A DNA stretch of 11,909 bases, from the NCBI GenBank assembly GCA_964367945.1, contig CAYIZZ010000070.1, positions 1 to 11,909 of the forward strand. Direction: 5' to 3'. Below are positions 6,235 through 11,909 of the stretch, in pieces; positions within the stretch are counted from its first letter, which is position 1, and every line of letters starts with the position of its first letter. The notes beneath the pieces were generated by a model. The model did not search any database, was not told where the DNA came from, and saw only the letters and a list, made by a program, of their open reading frames with translations. Source of the stretch: JAAYCI01 sp964367945 (GTDB lineage Bacteria; Bacillota; Clostridia; Oscillospirales; Ruminococcaceae). A program made the translations under genes and the position numbers.

Positions 6235-6792
6235 ATGATATCAGCAGGCGATTTTAGAAACGGCAGTACATTTGAGCAGGACGGCAACGTGTTGCAGGTG
6301 GTAGAGTTTCAGCACGTAAAACCCGGAAAAGGTAGCGCGTTTGTGCGCACCAAAATCCGCAACGTGATTACAGGCTCGGTGGTAGAAACCACATACAACC
6401 CTACAGACCGCTTCCCTGCGGCGCAGATAGAGCGCCGTGAGATGCAATATTCTTACGAAGATGGTGGACTGTATTATTTCATGGATAATGAAACATTCGA
6501 GATGATTCCACTGGATGCAAAGGTACTTCCCGATGCATTTAAGTTTGTGAAAGAAAACGAAAACGTAAAGGTGCTTAGCTACAAAGGCAACGTGTTTGGT
6601 GTAGAGCCTCCAAACTTTGTGGTGCTTACCATCACAGAAACAGAGCCAGGCATGAAAGGCAACACTGCCACAAACACCTTGAAACCGGCTACATTGGAGA
6701 CCGGCGCTGAGGTTCGTGTGCCACTATTTATCAATGAAGGCGAAGCTATTCGTATCGACACTCGCACAGGCGAGTATATGGAGCGTGCATAA
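6235..6792 (+). CDS. efp: Elongation factor P
   Basis: Binds the ribosome between the P and E sites and relieves stalling at runs of proline. The protein is 185 residues, the standard length, with the three beta-barrel domains recognisable. The tip loop reads HVKPGKGSAFVR, with Lys32 at the position that is modified in Bacillus subtilis EF-P. YNPTDRFPAAQIERREMQY and, near the end, GEAIRIDTRTGEYMER are the usual family blocks. No modification enzyme gene is seen in the window. GGAGG (6223-6227) is seven bases before the ATG. The CD1247-like gene follows 57 bases after the stop, probably in the same transcript. Confidence 0.98.
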   Translation: MISAGDFRNGSTFEQDGNVLQVVEFQHVKPGKGSAFVRTKIRNVITGSVVETTYNPTDRFPAAQIERREMQYSYEDGGLYYFMDNETFEMIPLDAKVLPDAFKFVKENENVKVLSYKGNVFGVEPPNFVVLTITETEPGMKGNTATNTLKPATLETGAEVRVPLFINEGEAIRIDTRTGEYMERA

Positions 6793-6849
6793 GAGCTGTG
6801 GTTTGCCAAGGCAAAACATAATTATGACACTACAAAAAGGAGCAAAAAT

Positions 6850-7254
6850 ATGAATCTTGTGGAAAGAGCAGCTTACATCAAAGGTTTGGCAGAAGGGCTT
6901 GGCCTTGACGCAGAACAAAAAGAAACTCGTGTTATTCAAGAAATGTTGGAACTAATGAGCGAGATGGCCGGTGATGTAGAGGCTATAGGAGAAGATCTGG
7001 GCGATTTATACCATGCAGTAGAACAAATTGATGAAGATCTTAATGTTGTTGAAGAAGAAATGTTTGGAGACCCTATCGGAAACCTTACAGACGAAATGTA
7101 TGAAATCGTATGCCCTAACTGTGAAGAGTCCATACATGTGGATGAAGAAGTAGTGGTGTCAGGCAATGTAGTGTGTTCTGCTTGCGGTGAGAAAATCGAA
7201 GTAGAAATTGACGAATGTGGTTGCGGTTGTGGCCATGATCATGATGATGAATAA
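6850..7254 (+). CDS. CD1247-like zinc-ribbon protein, function unknown
   Basis: Small acidic protein of 134 residues. The N-terminal two thirds is predicted helical: ERAAYIKGLAEGLGLD at 5-20, then an acidic coiled-coil-like stretch to about 72. A zinc ribbon follows with CPNC at 88-91 and CSAC at 109-112. The tail is rich in metal ligands: Cys123, Cys125, Cys127, His129 and His131, ending in acidic residues. The opening resembles the domain named after Clostridioides difficile CD1247, which is widespread in Clostridia and has no established role; this recognition is from memory. AAGGAG (6837-6842) precedes the ATG. Its position after efp suggests co-transcription, and perhaps a translation-related role, but that is a guess. 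Confidence 0.8.
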   Translation: MNLVERAAYIKGLAEGLGLDAEQKETRVIQEMLELMSEMAGDVEAIGEDLGDLYHAVEQIDEDLNVVEEEMFGDPIGNLTDEMYEIVCPNCEESIHVDEEVVVSGNVVCSACGEKIEVEIDECGCGCGHDHDDE

Positions 7255-7280
7255 ACTCACCTACGGTAAATAAAAAAAAC

Positions 7281-7326
7281 AAAACCCTCCGGCAAAAGGC
7301 ATGGCCTTTCGTTAAGAGGGTTTTTT
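7281..7326. terminator. Two-way intrinsic terminator between the CD1247-like gene and the HAD gene
   Basis: CCCTC (7285-7289) pairs with GAGGG (7316-7320), and AAAGGC (7295-7300) with GCCTTT (7304-7309) around an ATG loop; an unpaired internal loop separates the two stems. Six T follow (7321-7326) and an A-rich run precedes (7271-7284), so it can act on both strands of the converging genes. Confidence 0.88.
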
Positions 7327-7351
7327 GTAAAAGAAAATAAATTTAGAATGA

Positions 7352-7999
7352 TTAAAGTGTGAGCAAAAGATCTTGGAGCTCAGACACGGTATGTACTACA
7401 TACTCAGCATCGGCAGAGCGTAGTTCTTCTTCGCCGCCATACCCGTAAGAGACACCGACACAAGGGATGTTATGTGCGTGGGCGCCTGAAACGTCGTGAC
7501 GACGATCGCCCACCATGACAGCGTTTTGGGCGTTTACATCGGTGCGTGAAAGTAGTAAAGATAAAACTTCATCTTTAGGTAGGCCAACATCATCGGGAGG
7601 GCTACCGCAGATGAAAGTAAAATATGGTGCTATACCAAAGTCGTCTAAAATAATTTGGGCAAAATCCATGGGTTTTGTGGTGGCGACATAAAGGCGCTTT
7701 CCTGATAGTTGCAAGGTTGCCAGCATATGCGCTATACCGGGAAAAAGGGTGTTTTGATGTAGGCCGTGTTCTTTGAAGTGTTCTTTGAAGTGCATGATGG
7801 CACAAAGGGTATCCTCATCATTTAGGTGAAAAAGAGAAGTGAATGTTTCTGTTAAAGGTGGGCCGATAAAAGCATTGAGGCTATCTTGAGGCACGTCGGT
7901 GATACCAAGCTGTTCAAGGGCAAATTTTGCGGCGTTTGTGATACCCTCCACAGGGTCTATGAGGGTGCCGTCCAGATCAAATAAAATATCAGTTTTCAT
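7352..7999 (-). CDS. HAD-family phosphatase (Gph/PpaX-like)
   Basis: Cytosolic haloacid dehalogenase-type phosphohydrolase of 215 residues; related enzymes act on phosphoglycolate, pyrophosphate or sugar phosphates, and the substrate here is not determined. Motif I is FDLDGTL with Asp8 (nucleophile) and Asp10; motif II is in VATTKP at 105-110; motif III is Lys142; motif IV is GDRRHD with Asp165 and Asp169. A helical cap lies between motifs I and II (about 17-85). The cap contains the tandem FKEHFKEH at 71-78, encoded by a repeated 12-base unit. The ATG lies inside the last codons of the upstream glycosyltransferase, an 11-base overlap, which suggests translational coupling. A role in the same glycan pathway is possible but not shown. 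Confidence 0.9.
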   Translation of the reverse strand: MKTDILFDLDGTLIDPVEGITNAAKFALEQLGITDVPQDSLNAFIGPPLTETFTSLFHLNDEDTLCAIMHFKEHFKEHGLHQNTLFPGIAHMLATLQLSGKRLYVATTKPMDFAQIILDDFGIAPYFTFICGSPPDDVGLPKDEVLSLLLSRTDVNAQNAVMVGDRRHDVSGAHAHNIPCVGVSYGYGGEEELRSADAEYVVHTVSELQDLLLTL

Positions 8000-8969
8000 T
8001 AGAATATACGTCCTTTTTATCGAATGTTTTTTCGCTTATGATGAAGTGTGGTCGAGATTTTGTCTCGTTATATATTTTGCCTATATATTCGCCGATGACA
8101 CCAAAGCACAATAGCTGAATGCCGCCCATGAAGAATATGGCGCACCAGGTGCTGGTCCATCCCCACACAGTGGAGTTTGGGATAAGAATATGCTGAATAA
8201 TGACCACAACAATGGCTATTAGACTAACAAAAAATAAAAGAAAACCAAGCCAGGTAACCATGCGGATGGGCTTTATCGACAAGCTGGTGATACCGTCAAA
8301 CGCAAAAGCCAACATTTTCTTTAAAGGATAGTGGCTTTCACCGGCAATGCGCTCGTGCCGCTCGTAGTATACGCTGGAAAACCTATATCCGACCAAAGGC
8401 ACCAGACCGCGTAAAAATAAATTCACTTCCTTAAACTGCGCAAGCCCTTCCAAAGCTCTTTTGCTTAGCAGGCGATAATCGGCATGGTTATACACAACAT
8501 CAGCGCCTAGCTTGTGCATGATTTTATAAAAACCTTCGGCGGTGTTGCGCTTAAACCATGTGTCGGTATCTCGCTTGCTGCGCACACCATACACCACATC
8601 ACAGCCACTTTCATATTCACTTATCATTTCGTCCATGGCATTTATATCATCTTGGCCGTCGGCATCTATTGAAATGGTGATATCGGCATACTCTTTGGCA
8701 CACATCAGACCGGCCAAAAGTGCATTTTGATGGCCGCGGTTACGTGAAAGGGAAATCCCTTGGTAAAATGGATTTTGGCGGCTCAAATCTTGTATAATAT
8801 TCCATGTGTCGTCCTTAGAACCATCATTGACAAATAAAACACGGCTATCTTCAGAAATGCGGTTGCCAGAAATTAAAGAACTTAGCTTATCTAAAAACAA
8901 ATTGCATGTAAGAGGCAAAACGGCCTCTTCGTTGTAGCAGGGTACAACAATATATAAAACAGGAAGCAT
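7989..8969 (-). CDS. Family 2 glycosyltransferase, GtrB/DPM synthase type, membrane-anchored
   Basis: Predicted to move a sugar from a nucleotide donor to undecaprenyl (polyprenyl) phosphate on the inner face of the membrane, supplying a lipid-linked sugar for envelope or wall decoration. The protein is 326 residues. The GT-A domain shows VVPCYNEE at 8-15, VNDGSKDDT at 47-55, the DxD-type IDADGQDD at 101-108, and the RIAGESHYPLKKML block at 207-220 typical of this subgroup. Two C-terminal membrane helices lie at about 239-261 and 270-296. The start ATG has AAGGAG about ten bases upstream. It forms an operon with the HAD gene, whose start overlaps its end. No flippase (GtrA-like) gene is adjacent. 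Sugar specificity cannot be read. Confidence 0.92.
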   Translation of the reverse strand: MLPVLYIVVPCYNEEAVLPLTCNLFLDKLSSLISGNRISEDSRVLFVNDGSKDDTWNIIQDLSRQNPFYQGISLSRNRGHQNALLAGLMCAKEYADITISIDADGQDDINAMDEMISEYESGCDVVYGVRSKRDTDTWFKRNTAEGFYKIMHKLGADVVYNHADYRLLSKRALEGLAQFKEVNLFLRGLVPLVGYRFSSVYYERHERIAGESHYPLKKMLAFAFDGITSLSIKPIRMVTWLGFLLFFVSLIAIVVVIIQHILIPNSTVWGWTSTWCAIFFMGGIQLLCFGVIGEYIGKIYNETKSRPHFIISEKTFDKKDVYSNEN

Positions 8970-9022
8970 GATAAAAAATCTCCTTGATATATGATGAAAC
9001 TTACTATGATATACTAGCCTTT

Positions 9023-9051
9023 ATTATAATGCTTTCTATTTAAAAAAGCAA
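9023..9051 (-). promoter_or_regulatory. Predicted sigma-A promoter for the glycosyltransferase-HAD operon
   Basis: On the minus strand: -35 TTGCTT (9051-9046), 17-base spacer, -10 TATAAT (9028-9023), about 55 bases upstream of the start codon. Confidence 0.65.
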
Positions 9052-9077
9052 AAATTAAAGCGTAATACAAGAGAATA

Positions 9078-9108
9078 GTTTTGATGCGTTTTGATGAAGG
9101 CGTATAAT
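9078..9108 (+). promoter_or_regulatory. Predicted promoter with tandem repeat, for the D-Ala-D-Ala carboxypeptidase
   Basis: -35-like TTGATG (9081-9086), 16-base spacer, -10 TATAAT (9103-9108). GTTTTGATG occurs twice (9078-9086 and 9088-9096), ten bases apart, covering the -35 and part of the spacer. The repeat could be a regulator site on one face of the helix. Confidence 0.55.
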
Positions 9109-9159
9109 AAATTAAAAGGATTTAAGTGATACGATAAATCTGTGTAAAGGAGGGGTGAC

Positions 9160-10653
9160 ATGAAAAATATAATAAAACTATTTTCTGTTTGTTTTGTGAT
9201 AATATTGTGTTTACCCATCCACTTTGTGAAGGCGGCAGAGATATCTATAGATACACCACAAGAAATACCGGTAACGGTATCGGCGGGCGCATATGTGGTG
9301 ATGGACATAAAAACAGGGCAAGTACTTTTAGGTGAGAACATCCATGAGATTCAGTATCCTGCATCTATTACCAAGATATTGACGATGGCGCTGGTACTAG
9401 AGAATATAGACTATGAAACGCAAAAACACACACTGATAACAACGTCACAGTCGGCGATAGATGCACTGATGCCAAATGCCAGCATGATTGCATTGCAAGT
9501 GGGTGAAGAGATGACACTTGAAGATTTACTATATGCCACACATATAGAAAGCGCCAACGATGCTGCACATGTGCTTGCGGAATACATTGCCGGAAGTATG
9601 GAGGAATTTGCAGGGATGATGAATGCCAAAGTGCAGGAGTTAGGCCTTGAAAACAGCAACTTTGTAAACTCCAGCGGCCAGCCGGATGATGCACATTACG
9701 TATCGGCTTATGATATGGCGATGATCACCAGGTGGGCGATGTCGGTGCCGGGCTTCAGAGAGCTTTGGGCCAGTACACAGCATGATATGGCGGCCACAAA
9801 CAAAAGGGGCGCACGCACTTTATACGGTGATAATCTGGTTGTAAGAGAGGGTAGCTCGTACTATGTGCCGGGCGTTACCGGAAGTAAAACTGGGTATACA
9901 GATCAGGCAAAATCCACTCTTGTCACCAGTGCATTGCAAGGTGATATCGAGCTGGTTTGTGTTATATTATCAGGCGCGTCCAGTGCAGCAAAGTTTCGTG
10001 CTACCGAAGAGCTTATGGAATATTGTTTTACCAATTTTCACAAAGTGGAAATTTCTTTAGCAGACATGCCGATAACAATGGTTCCGGTATACGGTGGTGG
10101 AGCGGTGCCGCTAGGCGAGATTGAAGTATATGCAAAAGAGAGTGCCGAGGTACTGCTTCATACCGGGGTGAGTGCAGATGTAGTGGAAACTATTGTGCAA
10201 ATACCGCAGCAGTATATCATGGGGGATGTGTTTGCGCCGAATGTAGCGCTGATATTACCGCAGGATGTAGGTGCGCAGTACAGCGGTGTGATTTATGAAA
10301 TGCCATTGCCATATGCAGGACTGGAAGAAATATTGGCGGGAAATACGTATGACCAAAACTTCTTGCAAAGCATGGCAAGAGAGGATCCGGTGTTATTCTG
10401 GTTACTTTTAGCTATGCCACTGGCAGGCGCCGCGGCGTTCGTAGCTCGCAAGATATATCTACAGCGAAAGCATGAAAAAAAGCGAATGCAGCGCCTAGCA
10501 GCTGCTAAAGCAGTGACACCTATTAGAATAGCAAAAAGACCACAGCCGCCACAACGTGGATATACAGCGGCAAAGCGGAAACCGTCAACACCACAGCGCA
10601 GAGGAACTATTAATAGCACTGAAAAAAAACGATATCCTGACGGTAGGCGGTGA
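9160..10653 (+). CDS. D-alanyl-D-alanine carboxypeptidase (S11, low-molecular-mass PBP)
   Basis: Removes the terminal D-Ala of peptidoglycan stem peptides outside the membrane and so limits cross-linking. The protein is 497 residues, longer than the usual 380-450. A signal peptide (about 1-25, ending FVKA-A) is followed by the penicillin-binding domain: SITK with Ser69 and Lys72, SAN at 131-133, and KTG at 243-245; the block NSSGQPDDAHYVSAYDMAMI at 170-189 is also typical. A beta-rich C-terminal domain runs about 295-385. Instead of the common amphipathic anchor there is a clear membrane helix (about 411-429), then a strongly basic, Pro/Gln/Arg-rich tail of about 68 residues, expected in the cytosol. 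AAAGGAGG (9146-9153) gives a six-base spacing. Sporulation-specific paralogues (DacB, DacF) are alternatives; the paralogue cannot be settled here. Confidence 0.94.
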   Translation: MKNIIKLFSVCFVIILCLPIHFVKAAEISIDTPQEIPVTVSAGAYVVMDIKTGQVLLGENIHEIQYPASITKILTMALVLENIDYETQKHTLITTSQSAIDALMPNASMIALQVGEEMTLEDLLYATHIESANDAAHVLAEYIAGSMEEFAGMMNAKVQELGLENSNFVNSSGQPDDAHYVSAYDMAMITRWAMSVPGFRELWASTQHDMAATNKRGARTLYGDNLVVREGSSYYVPGVTGSKTGYTDQAKSTLVTSALQGDIELVCVILSGASSAAKFRATEELMEYCFTNFHKVEISLADMPITMVPVYGGGAVPLGEIEVYAKESAEVLLHTGVSADVVETIVQIPQQYIMGDVFAPNVALILPQDVGAQYSGVIYEMPLPYAGLEEILAGNTYDQNFLQSMAREDPVLFWLLLAMPLAGAAAFVARKIYLQRKHEKKRMQRLAAAKAVTPIRIAKRPQPPQRGYTAAKRKPSTPQRRGTINSTEKKRYPDGRR

Positions 10654-10676
10654 AACTGATATTTAGTGAGGTTTTC

Positions 10677-10705
10677 TTGCATTTTACAGGGTAAACAAGT
10701 ACAAT
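10677..10705 (+). promoter_or_regulatory. Predicted promoter for the SDR-glycosyltransferase operon
   Basis: -35 TTGCAT (10677-10682), 17-base spacer, -10 TACAAT (10700-10705), about 50 bases before the GTG start. No hairpin terminator is seen between the carboxypeptidase stop and this site, so read-through is also possible. Confidence 0.55.
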
Positions 10706-10753
10706 TAAATACGTACAGATAAATAAGTTCAAAGAGAGTGACGGAGGTGGATT

Positions 10754-11680
10754 GTGAAGTATTCATTGGTTGGATATAGTGGGTTTGTAGGCGGAAATTT
10801 AGCGGTATCACATAATTTTGACAACTTGTACAATTCTAAGAATATACAAGATAGCTATGGCACGGATAATGGATATGTGGTATACAGCGGTATGCCGGCA
10901 GAAAAGTTTTTGGCAAATGCTGACCCAAACGCCGATTTGCAAAGAGCAGAAACAGCCATGGACAACATACGCAAAATGCGTCCCGAAAGGCTGGTACTAA
11001 TAAGCACGGTGGACGTTTATCCAAAGCCTATGGGTGTGTATGAAGACACGGTGATAGACAACACCAATGCACCTGCGTATGGAAAAAACAGATATACACT
11101 GGAAGGCTGGGTAAGGGAAGAATATCCTGATGCTCTTGTTGTGCGCCTACCGGGCCTATACGGAAGAGGACTGAAAAAGAATTTCATTTACGATATGCTT
11201 ACCATAACTCCGTCTATGCTGGTAGAGGCAAAATATAAAGAACTTTCAGAAAAAAGTGATCTGGTAAAAGAAAGCTATAGTGTAGATGATGCAGGATTTT
11301 ATCGTTTGCAAAATCTGGACACGCAAAAAGCAGAAGAACTGAAAAGCTTTTACGAGCAAAATGATTTTAATGCACTTAGTTTTACAGACAGCCGTTCTGT
11401 GTTTCAGTTTTATAACTTGGCCAGTTTGTGGAAGGATATTGCCCGCTGTGAAAAGAAGGGAATACGCCTTGTCAACTTGGCCACACAACCTGTGGAAGCG
11501 GGTGCGCTGTACCGTGTGTTAACCGGATGCGAATGGGAAAATCATACAGCGAAAGGCCCGGTTCAGTACGACATGCGTACACGTTATGGACGTGAGCTGG
11601 GTGGCCTTGATGGATACGTGGCAGATCACGCCGAGGTGATGAGCGGTATTGCAAATATGGTGAAACAAAATTTAGTGTAG
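10754..11680 (+). CDS. NAD-dependent epimerase/dehydratase-like protein (extended SDR)
   Basis: Likely a sugar-nucleotide epimerase, dehydratase or reductase; the substrate is unknown. The protein is 308 residues from a GTG start with GGAGGT five bases upstream. The Rossmann nucleotide site is GYSGFVG (Gly7, Gly10, Gly13) directly at the N-terminus. Ser84 in LISTVDVY and Tyr109 in APAYGKNRYTLE are at the catalytic positions. In the usual YxxxK the last residue is Lys; here it is Arg113 (YGKNR). VVRLPGLYGRGLKKNFIYD (129-147) is the substrate-side block seen in this family. The middle (about 155-210) is a less familiar, charged insert. A glycosyltransferase begins 24 bases after its stop, pointing to glycan synthesis. 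Family membership is clear; activity is not. Confidence 0.85.
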   Translation: MKYSLVGYSGFVGGNLAVSHNFDNLYNSKNIQDSYGTDNGYVVYSGMPAEKFLANADPNADLQRAETAMDNIRKMRPERLVLISTVDVYPKPMGVYEDTVIDNTNAPAYGKNRYTLEGWVREEYPDALVVRLPGLYGRGLKKNFIYDMLTITPSMLVEAKYKELSEKSDLVKESYSVDDAGFYRLQNLDTQKAEELKSFYEQNDFNALSFTDSRSVFQFYNLASLWKDIARCEKKGIRLVNLATQPVEAGALYRVLTGCEWENHTAKGPVQYDMRTRYGRELGGLDGYVADHAEVMSGIANMVKQNLV

Positions 11681-11704
11681 ATATTTAAAAGCAGAGGTAG
11701 AATT

Positions 11705-11909
11705 GTGAAGATAGAAAATATACCAGGTGTGCCGGATTTTATATTAGACACGCTGAAAGAAAAAAGCTCGGATTATTGTTTGCTTATTCCGGTGATAAAT
11801 GAAAACGGACGGATTAAAGCAGAGCTTTCTGCGGCTAAAAAAGCCGGCGTGGATAAAAAATGTGATATTATAATTTGTGATGGTGGCTCGGACGATGGCA
11901 GTCTTGGCC
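11705..11909 (+). CDS. Family 2 glycosyltransferase, N-terminal part, 3' end outside window
   Basis: Only the first 68 codons and one base are present. The GTG start has AGAGGT (11693-11698) six bases upstream. The translation contains LLIPVINENGRI (about 27-38), the first strand and nucleotide-binding turn of a GT-A fold, and DIIICDGGSDDGS (about 54-66), the second family 2 block with Asp residues for the donor nucleotide. Like the SDR gene before it, it uses GTG, and the two are closely spaced in one direction, so they are probably one operon for a glycan or glycolipid. The DxD motif and the rest lie beyond the edge, so donor and acceptor cannot be suggested. Confidence 0.8.
   Translation, partial: MKIENIPGVPDFILDTLKEKSSDYCLLIPVINENGRIKAELSAAKKAGVDKKCDIIICDGGSDDGSLG

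Overview
This window looks like a core chromosomal segment of a Gram-positive bacterium of the Bacillota, most likely class Clostridia. The reasons are strong AGGAGG-type ribosome binding sites, TTG and GTG starts with good Shine-Dalgarno sites, the gene order rpsF-ssb-rpsR, a NiaR-type regulator, EF-P followed by a clostridial CD1247-like protein, and a zinc-type S18. The family or genus cannot be fixed by reading alone. I see no mobile element, CRISPR array, tRNA or rRNA, and no clear break in base or codon use.

Layout. (1) 1-2649, plus strand: the 3' two thirds of dnaK, then dnaJ after a gap that holds a long hairpin. A two-way terminator follows. (2) 2727-3875, minus strand: a membrane-anchored SGNH/GDSL hydrolase with its own promoter. 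(3) 4081-5463, plus strand: a strong promoter, a structured leader, rpsF-ssb-rpsR and a terminator. (4) 5520-6131: promoter and niaR, a nicotinate-responsive repressor. (5) 6148-7326: promoter, efp, a CD1247-like zinc-ribbon protein and a second two-way terminator. (6) 7352-8969, minus strand: a two-gene operon in which a GtrB/DPM-type glycosyltransferase overlaps a HAD phosphatase by 11 bases. (7) 9081-10653, plus strand: a D-Ala-D-Ala carboxypeptidase. (8) 10677-11909, plus strand: a promoter, an extended SDR sugar-nucleotide enzyme and the first 68 codons of a family 2 glycosyltransferase cut by the window edge.

The left half is housekeeping: chaperones, ribosomal proteins, SSB, EF-P and NAD control. 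The right half turns to the cell envelope: a lipid-linked sugar transferase, a peptidoglycan carboxypeptidase and the start of what may be a surface-glycan cluster that continues beyond the window. Transcription units are short, alternate in direction and are separated by recognisable promoters and terminators.

I did not find a clearly new multi-gene system. The points most worth a second look are the rpsF leader, which can fold so as to pair with its own ribosome binding site; the dnaK-dnaJ hairpin; the SDR enzyme with Arg in place of the catalytic Lys next to a glycosyltransferase; the CD1247-like protein with a Cys/His tail; and the carboxypeptidase with a long basic tail after its membrane anchor.
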